A DNA stretch of 64,000 bases. Source: Bog-473 sp963777485 (lineage in GTDB: Bacteria; Actinomycetota; Acidimicrobiia; Acidimicrobiales; RAAP-2). Below are positions 50,040 to 58,965 of this stretch, in pieces. The first letter of the stretch is position 1; each line of letters starts with the position of its first letter. The notes below the pieces were generated by a model, which searched no databases, was not told the origin of the DNA, and worked only from the letters and a program-made list of their open reading frames with translations. The DNA lies in the NCBI GenBank assembly GCA_963777485.1, contig CAVZQP010000001.1, positions 1,302,001 through 1,366,000 of the forward strand, written 5' to 3'. The position numbers and the translations under genes are program-made.

Positions 50040-52678
50040 TCGGATTGGGACAGGAGACGCCGTGCCTCTTCCAACGCGTCGTCGAGCTTGGACGGGTCCT
50101 TCCCGCCGGCCAGTGCGGACGGCGAGCCGGGGCGGCCGCCTCCACCGCCGCCCACGATCGGGCCCAACGTCTTGACCAGCTCGACCGCGTCGGGCGTGCC
50201 GTCGCTCGCCGCCGCGATCGACACCTTGGACCCGTCCGCAGAGCCCCCGAGAACGACGGCCCGGATGCCGTCGTGCCGCAGCACCGCCTCGGCCAGCGAC
50301 TGGAGATCCTTGCCCTCGACCTTGTCGCGCCGGGCGACGACCACACCGCCTTCGCCGGCCCGTTCCGCGAGCGTCTTCGCCTCCACCTCGCTCGACTGCT
50401 GGCGCAGCGCGGCGAGCTCTTTCTCCGTGTCACGCTGGCGTTCGGTGAGGCGCCCAATGGCGGCGACCAACTCGTCGGGCTCGGTGCGGAGCGCTTCGGC
50501 CGCCGCACGGACGAGCTCCTCACGTTCCTTGGCCCGTTGCAGCGACGCCTTTCCGGTCAGGGCGAAGACACGCCGCGTGTTCGAGCCGATGGAACCTTCC
50601 GAGAGCAGCGTGATCGGCCCGATCTGGCCGAGGGAGTCGACGTGGGTGCCGCCGCAGAACTCGAGGGACGTCGTCCCCGCGCGCACGACGCGCACCGACT
50701 CGCCGTACTTGTCGCCGAAGAAGGCGATGGCGCCCATCTTCTCCGCCTCGAGGCGCGTCGTCTCGGTCGTCTCCACGTGCACGTCGGCGAGCACGGCGTC
50801 GTTGGCCGCTTCGAACACCGCGTCGAGCTCCTGTCGGGTCGGCTGGGCATGGTGCGAGAAGTCGAATCGCAGGTAGTCCGGGCCGACGAGCGAGCCCTGT
50901 TGGCGCACGTGCTCGCCGAGGACGGCCCGCAGGGCCGCGTGCAGCAGGTGGGTCGCGGTGTGGTTGCGCCGGATGGCCTCCCGGCGCTCCACGTCGATCG
51001 TCGCCAGCGCGTCCTGCCCGGCCGTCATGTCCCCGCTGAGCCGGGCCTTGTGCGCCACGAGTCCCGGCAGCGGGTACTGCGTGTCGTAGACGTCGGCGAT
51101 CCCGCTCTCGGTGACGATCGTCCCGGTGTCGCCGACCTGGCCACCCTGTTCGGCGTAGAAGGGCGTCCGGTCCAAGAAGACCTCGACGGAGCGCCCGGAG
51201 GAGGCCTCGTCGCCACCGGGCCGGGGGTCGCCGGCGTCGCCCGCGTTGGCGCTGTCGCGGTGATCGCCCGAACCCTCGAGCACGGCCAGCACCCGGGCCG
51301 GGACCTCGTAGTTCTCGATGCCCCGGCCGACGAAGGCCGTGGCGCCTTCTTGTTCGAGCAGGGAGCGGTACGCGGCCTCGTCGCCGGCACGCACGGACTT
51401 GGCGGCGGCGCGCGCCCGTTCGCGTTGCTCGGCCATGGCCTTGTCGAAGCCGGCCCGGTCGACCTCGACGCCGGCGTCGCGGGCCAGCTCCTCGGTCAGC
51501 TCGACCGGGAAGCCGTGCGTGTCGTGCAGGGTGAAGGCCACGTCGCCGCCGAGCACCTTCGTCCCGGTGGCGATCGCCTCTTCGAGGCGGCCGAGGCCGG
51601 CGCGCAGGGTGCGGTCGAAGCCGGCCTCCTCGCGGGCGATGACGTTGACGATCAGGTCGTGCTGCGCGCGCAGTTCGGGGTAGGCGTCGCCGAGGACATC
51701 GGTGGCGGCCTGGACGAGCGGCGGCCCTATGGGCTTCTCGACGCCGAGGCGGCGGGCGGCCAGAACGGCCCGGCGCACGACGCGGCGCAACACGTAGCCG
51801 CGACCCTCGTTGGCGGGCAGCACGCCGTCGGCCACGAGCATGGAGAAGGCGCGGCCGTGGTCGGCGAGCACACGCAGGGCGACGTCAGTGCGTTCGTCGA
51901 CCCCATAGGCGGTGCCGACAATGGAGGCCGCCGTGTCGATGATCGGCACGAACAGGTCGGTGTCGAACACAGAATCGACACCTTGGAGGACGGGCAGGTT
52001 CCGCTCGAGACCGGCCCCCGTGTCGATGTTCTTGCGCGGCAGGTCGGTGAGGACGCCGGCCGCGTCGCGGTCGAACTGCATGAAGACGAGGTTCCAGATC
52101 TCGACGAAACGGTCGTCGCCGCCGTGCTTGGGCCCGCCGCCGTGCCCGTAGGCCTCGCCTTTGTCGAAGAAGATCTCCGAGTCGGGGCCGCAGGGGCCGG
52201 TCTCGCCCATGGACCAGAAGTTGTCCTCGTCGCCCATGCGCTGGACCCGCTCGGGCCTGATGCCGACCTTGTCGATCCAGATCTGCTCGGCCTCGTCGTC
52301 GGAGTCGTGGACCGTGATCCAGAGGCGGTCGCCGTCGTGGCCGAGGATCTCGGTGAGGAGCTCCCAGGCCATCGGAATTGCGTCGGCCTTGAAGTAGTCA
52401 CCGAAGCTGAAGTTGCCCAGCATCTCGAAGAAGGTGTTGTGGTACGTGTCGGTGCCGATGATCTCGATGTCGGGCGTGCGGAAGCACTTCTGGATGCTGG
52501 TGGCACGCGGCCAGGGCGCGGGCTCCTCGCCCACGAAGTACGGCTTGAACGGCACCATGCCCGCGATCGTGAAGAGGACCGAGGGGTCGTGCGGGATCAG
52601 GCTGGCGGAAGGGACGATGGCGTGGCCGCGGTCGGCGAAGAAGCGCGTGAAGGCCGCCCTCAATCCGTTGGCGTCCAT
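50036..52678 (-). CDS. alaS: Alanyl-tRNA synthetase
   Basis: 880 residues. Class II catalytic core at the N-terminus: FFADRGHAIVPSASLIPHDP, MVPFKPYFVGEE, FFEMLGNFSFGDYFK, ETGPCGPDSEIF. The editing domain has NHTATHLLHAALR and CGGTHVDSLGQIG, which hold the Zn-binding His and Cys. A C-terminal helical and DHHA1 region ends with GGGGGGRPGSPSALAGG. Family length is matched. Confidence 0.96.
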   Translation of the reverse strand: MDANGLRAAFTRFFADRGHAIVPSASLIPHDPSVLFTIAGMVPFKPYFVGEEPAPWPRATSIQKCFRTPDIEIIGTDTYHNTFFEMLGNFSFGDYFKADAIPMAWELLTEILGHDGDRLWITVHDSDDEAEQIWIDKVGIRPERVQRMGDEDNFWSMGETGPCGPDSEIFFDKGEAYGHGGGPKHGGDDRFVEIWNLVFMQFDRDAAGVLTDLPRKNIDTGAGLERNLPVLQGVDSVFDTDLFVPIIDTAASIVGTAYGVDERTDVALRVLADHGRAFSMLVADGVLPANEGRGYVLRRVVRRAVLAARRLGVEKPIGPPLVQAATDVLGDAYPELRAQHDLIVNVIAREEAGFDRTLRAGLGRLEEAIATGTKVLGGDVAFTLHDTHGFPVELTEELARDAGVEVDRAGFDKAMAEQRERARAAAKSVRAGDEAAYRSLLEQEGATAFVGRGIENYEVPARVLAVLEGSGDHRDSANAGDAGDPRPGGDEASSGRSVEVFLDRTPFYAEQGGQVGDTGTIVTESGIADVYDTQYPLPGLVAHKARLSGDMTAGQDALATIDVERREAIRRNHTATHLLHAALRAVLGEHVRQQGSLVGPDYLRFDFSHHAQPTRQELDAVFEAANDAVLADVHVETTETTRLEAEKMGAIAFFGDKYGESVRVVRAGTTSLEFCGGTHVDSLGQIGPITLLSEGSIGSNTRRVFALTGKASLQRAKEREELVRAAAEALRTEPDELVAAIGRLTERQRDTEKELAALRQQSSEVEAKTLAERAGEGGVVVARRDKVEGKDLQSLAEAVLRHDGIRAVVLGGSADGSKVSIAAASDGTPDAVELVKTLGPIVGGGGGGRPGSPSALAGGKDPSKLDDALEEARRLLSQSE

Positions 52679-52731
52679 CGCCCCAGCTTACCGGCGTGAA
52701 AAGGCGGTTTGAGGCGGGCGAGAATGGCTGA

Positions 52732-55662
52732 TCAGCTGCTGGCCATCCCCACGATCGGCTTGTTCAGGGTGATGCCGCCGGTGGAGCCGAAGAAGGGCGC
52801 GTCGCCGTAGGTGAAGACGCCGCCGTCGGACGCGACGAGCCAGTAGCCGCGGTCGTCGGGGGTGGCGGCCATGCCGACGACCGGCTTGTTGAGGCGGATG
52901 GCGCCGGCCGAACCGTAGAACTGCGCGCTGCCGTAGGCGAAGATGCCGCCGTCGGCGGCGACCAGCCAGTATCCAGCGCCGCCGGGTCCCGGGGCCATGC
53001 CCACGATGGGCGAGTTGAGCGAGATGGCGCCGGTGGAGCCGTAGAACTGCGCGTCGCCGTAGGCGAAGATGCCGCCGTCGGACGCGACGAGCCAGTAGCC
53101 GGCGCCATCGGGTGTGCCGGCCATGCCGACGATCGGGCGGTTGAGCCGTGTGCCGCCGGTGGAGCCGAAGAAGTGGGCGTTGCCGAAGCTGAAGATGCCG
53201 CCGTCGGACGCCACCTCCCAGTAACCCCCGCCGTCGGGTGTGCTCGCCATGCCCACGATCGGCTGGTTGAGCGGACGGCCGCCCATGGAGCCGAAGAAGC
53301 GGGCGTCGCCGTAGGAGAACAGGCCGCCGTCGGAGGCCACGAGCCAGTAGCCGTTCGTGCTCGGGGTGGAGGCCATGCCGACGACCGGCTTGTTCAGCGT
53401 GATGCCGCCGGTGCTGCCCCAGAAGCTGGCGGTGCCGAAGTCGAAGACCCCCCCGTCGGAGGCGACGAAGCGGTAGCCCCGGCCGCAGTTCAGGTCGCCC
53501 CCGAGCCCGTAGTGGTCGGCGGAGGAGATGGCGGAGATGCCCTGTGAGTTGGCCACCGTGATGTCGACGCACATCGGCATGGAGGCGTTCGGGGGGATCA
53601 CGGCGATGGAGTTCTCGGACTCGGAGACGATCTGACCGGCGCCCGCGGAGCCGAACGTGACGGACGTGGCGTTGGCGAACCCTCCGCCGAACACCGTGAT
53701 GGCGCTGCTGCCGCTGATCGGCCCGGTGATGGGGCTCACCGCCGAGACCGACGGGCAGCCGTCGGCTCCCTGGAGGGCGATGGCGAGGTTCTGGTCGATC
53801 GGGGTGCCGAAACCGGAGGCGGCGTCGAACCCGGCTGTCGCCTGGTACTGGTTGCCGTTGGTAACGGTGAAGTCGTTGTTCTTCAACTGAATATCGGTGA
53901 AGTTCGACGGGTTGCCGTTGGCGTACAGGTTCGGCGCCACCATGCCGAGCGTGCCGAAACAGCCCTGGTTCGTGTCCGCGAAGAGCCCCGCGTTGGTGGG
54001 GGACGAGACGCTGGTGCCTCCCACGCCACTCCAGAACCCGTCGAAGTACACGACCACGCTGCTGTTCTGGTTGTCGGCGGGGTACGAGAGGTCCGGGACC
54101 GCCCGGTGCGCGTTCGAGCCGGGTTGGTAGGACGGTCTCGACCAATGCGAGGAGTAGCCGCCGCCGCCGGCCCCGTTCCTGAGGGAGCCCTCGCTGACCT
54201 CGTAGGCGCAGCCGGGGAAGCCTTGGCATCCGTTCCACACGGTCTGGTTCGCCACGCCGGCGGCCGTCAGGGTGGTGCCGCCGGCGCTGATCACGTCGGG
54301 CTGGGCGCCGGGATCGTCGACGGCCAGAGCCGTGCTGTTGTTGCCGTTGGGCGGGTTGAAGCAGTCCTCCGAGCCGGAGTCACCCGAGGCGGCGATCAGC
54401 GTCTGTCCCTGCATGGCCATGCGCTGAAAGATCGAGTTCTCGGTGTCGAGATCGTTCGGGGGCACGATGGTCTCGCAATTCCCCCAACTCGTCGTGACCA
54501 CTTGGGCCGAGTCATCGCTCGCAATGCGGTTGAACAGGTCGAAGGAGACGGTGTCGCCGGCCACGTTGGGTGCCTGGTAGACGACAAGGGAGGCGGACGG
54601 CGCGTTGAACGCAGCGAGCTCGGTGTCGAGCGCGGCTTCGCCTTGTCCCGTCGGCGCTCCGTTCGCACCCCCGTCGACATTGACGTTCCGGATGGAATTG
54701 GTGAGCCCGTAACACGACTGGAACGCCGCAACGTCGCTCGAGAGGTACTTCTCGAACTCGACGATGGCGATGGTCTGGCCGATCCCGGTACGCCCTTGCC
54801 CGAAGAGCTGGCTGAGCCCGAAATCGTTTGCGAGCGTCGTAGACGTGTACAACCCCGGGCCTGCCTGCGAGGCCGCCGCACCACACGCCTGGGGCGTGCC
54901 CGCGTGCGGCGCGAGGTCGTGGCTGTTGTCGGCGCCGCTCGGTGCCGTTGGTGCCGTTGGCGCCGTTGGTGGCGCGGTCGCGGAGTTGCTTGTCGAGTTC
55001 GGCGCGGCTGTGCCGGGACCGGAGCCGTTGGTCGACGGCGGCGAGTGCTTGCGCAGCATCGAGTGCTCCGTGAACAGGCCGTCCAGGCCGACGACGCCGG
55101 TGACCAGTCCCGTCAGCGACGAGGGCACCTGCGGCGACGCGGTGTTGACCAGCGCCCGCGACCCGCCGGAGGGTTGCACCTGTTCGAGAGGCGTCCCGAA
55201 GGCTGCCGACACGACGGCCGCTGTGCCGCTCACCGGCAGCAAGATGCTGCCCGCAGCCGGCGTCCCGACCGTGAGGCCCTCGCTGCGGAGCGCCGACGAC
55301 ACCTGCGACACCGTGGACGGCGAAGGGCCGTACGTCGCAGCGAACTGCGCCGACGTCAGGTAGCGGTGGTACTCGGGCGAGCCGGGGGTGGACACCGCCG
55401 CGACCGCTTGGGTGAGGCCGGTCGGGTCCTGTCCCGCCAGCACGACGTCGAGGTCGAGCACCTGGCTCGACGGCGCAGCGCCCAGGTGCGCCGTGCCGGC
55501 CGGAAGGTTTGGCGCCGCCTGGGGCAGCGTGACCTTGGGCTGCAGCGCGGCGCCGGCGACGCCCGACGTGCTCAGGTCGAGGCCGGCGAACGCGACCGGC
55601 CCCAGCGCCCCGGCACACAGGGCGACCGCGAGCAGTGCCCCGCTGCCGTTTCGACGCTTCAC
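52732..55662 (-). CDS. Secreted S53 (sedolisin) peptidase with TIG domain and C-terminal repeats
   Basis: 976 residues from a GTG at 55662 that overlaps the rarA stop (GTGA). Order: signal peptide (LLAVALCAGALGPVAFAG), Pro-kumamolisin activation domain (about 40-200, GSPEYHRYLTSAQFAATYGP), Pro/Thr/Ser linker (about 205-250), S53 domain (about 270-640), IPT/TIG-like domain (about 645-725, CPSVSAVSPITGPISG), and six 42-residue repeats to the end. The catalytic set is Glu342 and Asp346 in GEAALDTELA, Asp428 in AASGDSG and Ser551 in GVGGTSVSSP. The late GFDAASGFGTP fits the calcium site. All active residues are present, so an acid-active extracellular endopeptidase is likely. Target unknown. Confidence 0.92.
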   Translation of the reverse strand: MKRRNGSGALLAVALCAGALGPVAFAGLDLSTSGVAGAALQPKVTLPQAAPNLPAGTAHLGAAPSSQVLDLDVVLAGQDPTGLTQAVAAVSTPGSPEYHRYLTSAQFAATYGPSPSTVSQVSSALRSEGLTVGTPAAGSILLPVSGTAAVVSAAFGTPLEQVQPSGGSRALVNTASPQVPSSLTGLVTGVVGLDGLFTEHSMLRKHSPPSTNGSGPGTAAPNSTSNSATAPPTAPTAPTAPSGADNSHDLAPHAGTPQACGAAASQAGPGLYTSTTLANDFGLSQLFGQGRTGIGQTIAIVEFEKYLSSDVAAFQSCYGLTNSIRNVNVDGGANGAPTGQGEAALDTELAAFNAPSASLVVYQAPNVAGDTVSFDLFNRIASDDSAQVVTTSWGNCETIVPPNDLDTENSIFQRMAMQGQTLIAASGDSGSEDCFNPPNGNNSTALAVDDPGAQPDVISAGGTTLTAAGVANQTVWNGCQGFPGCAYEVSEGSLRNGAGGGGYSSHWSRPSYQPGSNAHRAVPDLSYPADNQNSSVVVYFDGFWSGVGGTSVSSPTNAGLFADTNQGCFGTLGMVAPNLYANGNPSNFTDIQLKNNDFTVTNGNQYQATAGFDAASGFGTPIDQNLAIALQGADGCPSVSAVSPITGPISGSSAITVFGGGFANATSVTFGSAGAGQIVSESENSIAVIPPNASMPMCVDITVANSQGISAISSADHYGLGGDLNCGRGYRFVASDGGVFDFGTASFWGSTGGITLNKPVVGMASTPSTNGYWLVASDGGLFSYGDARFFGSMGGRPLNQPIVGMASTPDGGGYWEVASDGGIFSFGNAHFFGSTGGTRLNRPIVGMAGTPDGAGYWLVASDGGIFAYGDAQFYGSTGAISLNSPIVGMAPGPGGAGYWLVAADGGIFAYGSAQFYGSAGAIRLNKPVVGMAATPDDRGYWLVASDGGVFTYGDAPFFGSTGGITLNKPIVGMASS
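52735..53475 (-). repeat. Six 126-bp coding repeats in the S53 peptidase
   Basis: The C-terminus is built from units of 42 residues with the consensus YWLVASDGGIFAYGDAQFYG followed by SxGxxxLNxPIVGMAxTPDGxG. The first five are complete and the sixth ends the protein. Each resembles one blade or pair of strands in a beta-propeller-like surface domain. Consistent length with residue changes suggests selection, and DNA-level identity could allow unequal crossing-over. Confidence 0.85.
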
Positions 55663-56996
55663 GAACCGCTCTCCCTGCCTCGGTCTGTCTCGGTCTCGCT
55701 CATGCCAGCCGTGCCCGTTCCCCCCGGATCCCGGTCTTGGGGCGATGGCTCGTAGTACACCCGACCCTCGAGCGCCTCAGGACGATACTGCTGGTCGACG
55801 GCTCCAGACGGGTCATCGTGCGGGTACACGTAGCCCTCGCCGTGCCCGAGGCTGGCGGCGCCTTTGTAATGGGCGTCGCGCAGGTGGGTGGGGACCTCTT
55901 GGACCACGCCCGAGCGCACGTCCGCCTGGGCCCGTCCGAGCGCCACGAGGACGGCGTTGGATTTCGGTGCCCCCGCCAGGTAGATCACGGCCTCGGCCAG
56001 GTTCAGCGCGGCCTCGGGCAGCCCGACGTACTCGACCGCCCGCGCCGCCGCCTCGGCAACCAGCAGTGCCTGCGGATCGGCAAGCCCGATGTCCTCGCTG
56101 GCGAGGATCACCATGCGCCGGGCCAGGAAGCGGGGATCCTCCCCGCCTTCGATCATGCGGGCCATCCAGTAGAGGGCGGCGTCCGCGTCCGACCCGCGCA
56201 CGCTCTTGATGAGCGCGCTGATCTGGTCGTAGTGCTCGTCGGCCCCCTGATGGAACAGGCGGCCGTCGCGGGCGCGCGCCATGTCGTCGATCGTGAGCTC
56301 GACCCGATGGTCGGCCGCCGGGTCGTCGGCGGCGGCGGGTCGGGCGAGCGCCACGGCCACCTCGACCGTCGTGAGCGCGGCCCGGGCATCGCCCTCACAG
56401 GCCGCCACCACGGCGTCGATCGCGTCGTCCGCGGCGTCCGCGTCCTCCAGTTCCAGGCCACGCAGCACGAGCGTGCGCAGGTTGTCCGGCGACAAGGGGT
56501 GCAGCCGCCACAGGGAGGCCCGGCTCAACAGGGGCGGATTGACCTCGAAGAAGGGGTTCTCCGTCGTGGCTCCGATGAACACGACGAGGCCGTCCTCGAC
56601 GGCGGGGAGAAGCACGTCCTGCTGGGACTTGGAGAAACGGTGCACCTCGTCGATGAAGAGAATCGTCCCCTGGCCGTGCTCGCCCAGGCGGCGGTCGGCG
56701 TCGGCCAGGGCTTCGCGCACGTCCTTCACGCCGGCGCCGGTCGCCGAGAGCGTGGTGAAGTGCTTGGCGCTGGCGTCGGCGAGGAGGCGGGCGAGCGTCG
56801 TCTTGCCGGTGCCGGCGGGGCCCCAGAGAATGGCGGAGCCCACCCGGTCCGACTCGGCGAGGACGCGCAAGGGGGCACCGGGGCCGACGAGATGCTCTTG
56901 GCCCACGACCTCATCGAGCGTGCGGGGGCGCAGCCGGGCGGCCAGCGGGGCCTGACGGCGCAGGCGGCGGTCGGCGGCGTCGGCGAAGAGGCTCAC
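55659..56996 (-). CDS. rarA: RarA/MgsA-family AAA ATPase
   Basis: 445 residues, acts at stalled replication forks. PLAARLRPRTLDEVVGQEHL, Walker A GPAGTGKTTLARLL, Walker B ILFIDEVHRFSKSQQD, sensor GATTENPFFEVN, LLSRASLWRLHPL, then the C-terminal tetramerisation part with KSVRGSDADAALYWMARM, ASEDIGLADPQ and NAVLVALGRA. The last 60 residues are longer and Gly/Pro-rich. The gene also occurs in this neighbourhood in mycobacteria. Confidence 0.94.
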   Translation of the reverse strand: MSLFADAADRRLRRQAPLAARLRPRTLDEVVGQEHLVGPGAPLRVLAESDRVGSAILWGPAGTGKTTLARLLADASAKHFTTLSATGAGVKDVREALADADRRLGEHGQGTILFIDEVHRFSKSQQDVLLPAVEDGLVVFIGATTENPFFEVNPPLLSRASLWRLHPLSPDNLRTLVLRGLELEDADAADDAIDAVVAACEGDARAALTTVEVAVALARPAAADDPAADHRVELTIDDMARARDGRLFHQGADEHYDQISALIKSVRGSDADAALYWMARMIEGGEDPRFLARRMVILASEDIGLADPQALLVAEAAARAVEYVGLPEAALNLAEAVIYLAGAPKSNAVLVALGRAQADVRSGVVQEVPTHLRDAHYKGAASLGHGEGYVYPHDDPSGAVDQQYRPEALEGRVYYEPSPQDRDPGGTGTAGMSETETDRGRESGS

Positions 56997-57032
56997 GACG
57001 CGCCGAACGCCGGCACCGGGGCCGGCATCGAG

Positions 57033-58880
57033 TCAGCTCGGGGAGGGGTTGGCCTCTTCATCGTCACCTGCTGCGGTGGGGGAGGTGCCGGGTGGTCCGG
57101 TCGCTACCGCAGGTGAAGGCGAAGGCGCATGCGGCACGGCGACCCGGATCCCCAGCTCCGCGAGCGACGCGGCCGGCAACGGCGTCGGCGCGCCCGTGAG
57201 CGGGTCCGCGCCCGACTGCGTCTTGGGGTACGCGATGACTTCGCGGATGTTCTCCTCCCCGGCCAGGATCGCGGCGAGGCGGTCCACGCCGAACGCGAAC
57301 CCCGCGTGCGGCGGCGCGCCGTAGCGGAACGCGCCGAGCAGGAACCCGAACCGGCGCTCGGCCTCCTCCGCATCGATCCCGAGCGCCGCGAAGACCTGTT
57401 CCTGGATGCCCCGGCGGTGGATACGCACACTCCCCGACCCCAGCTCCCACCCGTTGAGCACCAGGTCGTATGCCTGCGAGCGCACCCGCAGCGGATCGCT
57501 CTCCAACAGGGGGAGATCCTCCGCGTAGGGCATCGTGAAGGGGTGGTGCGCCGGCGTCGGCGAGCCGTCCGCCGAAGCCTCGAACATGGGGAAGTCGACG
57601 ACCCACACGTAGCGGTGCGGGCCCTCGCTCACCGGCGGTGCGCCGATGGCCGTGCGCAGGGTTCCGAGCACCAGGCACGCGGTCGCGTACTTGTCGGAGA
57701 CGGCTAGCACGAGGTCCCCCGGCTCCGCCTTCGTCGCCGCGAGCAGCCCGACCGTCTCCTCGTCGGAAAGGTGGCGCGCCAACGGGCCGTCCAGGGGCGC
57801 CGGGCCGTCGGAGACGCGGAACCACGCCATTCCGGCCGCGCCGGCCTTCTTCGCCTGGTCGATCAGGTCCTCGATCCGCGAGCGCGGGAAGTCGGCGCCG
57901 CCTTCGACCCGCAGCGCCTTGACCGTGGGCGAGGAGAAGGCCTTCACCTCCGTTTCCTCGAACACGGGCGACAGGTCGATCAGCTCCATGCCGAAACGCA
58001 GGTCGGGCTTGTCCGTGCCGTAGCGGTCGAGGGCCTCTGACCATGTCATGCGCGCTATCGGCGGCGGACGCTCGCCGGTGGCGGCCTCGGCCGCATCGAG
58101 CACGGCGTCGGAGACGAAGCCCATGACGTCGTCCTGGCTGGCGAAGGAGGCCTCCATGTCGAGCTGCATGAACTCGAACTGGCGGTCGGCGCGCAGGTCC
58201 TCGTCGCGCAGGCAGCGGGCGATCTGGTAGTAGCGGTCGAAGCCGCCCACCATGAGCAGCTGCTTGGCCAGCTGCGGGCTCTGCGGCAACGCGTAGAACG
58301 ACCCGTGGTGCAGGCGCGATGGCACCGAGAACTCCCGTGACCCTTCGGGCGTCGGCGCCCAGAGCAGCGGCGTCTCGATCTCGACGAAGCCCTGCCGGTC
58401 CATGGCGGCCCGGATAGCCGCGTTGACCCGGGCCCGCAGGCGCAGGTTCTTCTGCATGCGCGGCCGGCGCAGGTCCACGTAGCGGTACTTCAGGCGTACC
58501 GGCTCGTCGGACTCGGCCCGCTCGTCGACCGAGAAGGGCGGGACCTCGGCCTCGTTGAGGACCTCGACCGTGCAGTCGCCGATCTCGATCTCCCCCGTGC
58601 CGATACCGGGGTTCACCGTGCCCTCCGGCCGTTCGCGCACCGTTCCGCTCACCGCGATGACCCACTCGGAACGGACGTCGGTGGCATGGTCGATCACGCA
58701 CTGCACGATGCCGGTGTGGTCGCGCAGATCGACGAAGGCGAGATGCTCGCCGTGCTCGCGCCGCCTGGCCACCCAGCCGCACAAACGCACCTCTTTGCCG
58801 ACGTCCTCCTTGCGGAGCACCCCGCACAGGTGAGTGCGCAACGCCGTGGGTCGGTTCTCTTCGTCGGGTTCGGTGGTCAC
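57033..58880 (-). CDS. aspS: Aspartyl-tRNA synthetase
   Basis: 615 residues from a GTG at 58880. An OB-fold anticodon domain (LCGWVARRREHGEHLAFVDL) precedes the bacterial-type class II core: IETPLLWAPTPEGSREF, LPQSPQLAKQLLMVGGFDRYYQIARC split across motif 2, CLRDEDLRADRQFEF and motif 3 GFAFGVDRLAAIL. A GAD insertion domain lies between. The Pro/Ser-rich tail (about 30 residues) is not conserved. Whether it also charges tRNA-Asn depends on gat genes not seen here. Confidence 0.95.
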   Translation of the reverse strand: MTTEPDEENRPTALRTHLCGVLRKEDVGKEVRLCGWVARRREHGEHLAFVDLRDHTGIVQCVIDHATDVRSEWVIAVSGTVRERPEGTVNPGIGTGEIEIGDCTVEVLNEAEVPPFSVDERAESDEPVRLKYRYVDLRRPRMQKNLRLRARVNAAIRAAMDRQGFVEIETPLLWAPTPEGSREFSVPSRLHHGSFYALPQSPQLAKQLLMVGGFDRYYQIARCLRDEDLRADRQFEFMQLDMEASFASQDDVMGFVSDAVLDAAEAATGERPPPIARMTWSEALDRYGTDKPDLRFGMELIDLSPVFEETEVKAFSSPTVKALRVEGGADFPRSRIEDLIDQAKKAGAAGMAWFRVSDGPAPLDGPLARHLSDEETVGLLAATKAEPGDLVLAVSDKYATACLVLGTLRTAIGAPPVSEGPHRYVWVVDFPMFEASADGSPTPAHHPFTMPYAEDLPLLESDPLRVRSQAYDLVLNGWELGSGSVRIHRRGIQEQVFAALGIDAEEAERRFGFLLGAFRYGAPPHAGFAFGVDRLAAILAGEENIREVIAYPKTQSGADPLTGAPTPLPAASLAELGIRVAVPHAPSPSPAVATGPPGTSPTAAGDDEEANPSPS

Positions 58881-58965
58881 GTGCTTTCAGGGTCGATGTC
58901 GGGGGTCGGTGTCGGGGATGACGGTTGCGATCGGGAGGTCGTCTGTATTCGAGCTGTTCCGGGAG

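Noticed and set aside
49985..52699. A 904-codon open frame on the plus strand
   Set aside because: It is antisense to the clearly real alaS and its translation is rich in Arg, Gly, Val, Asp and His with no motifs. Such frames arise from the codon bias of high-GC genes.
52735..53475. Possible CRISPR or non-coding tandem array
   Set aside because: The 126-bp period is in frame within the S53 peptidase and encodes a consistent 42-residue unit, so it is a protein repeat.
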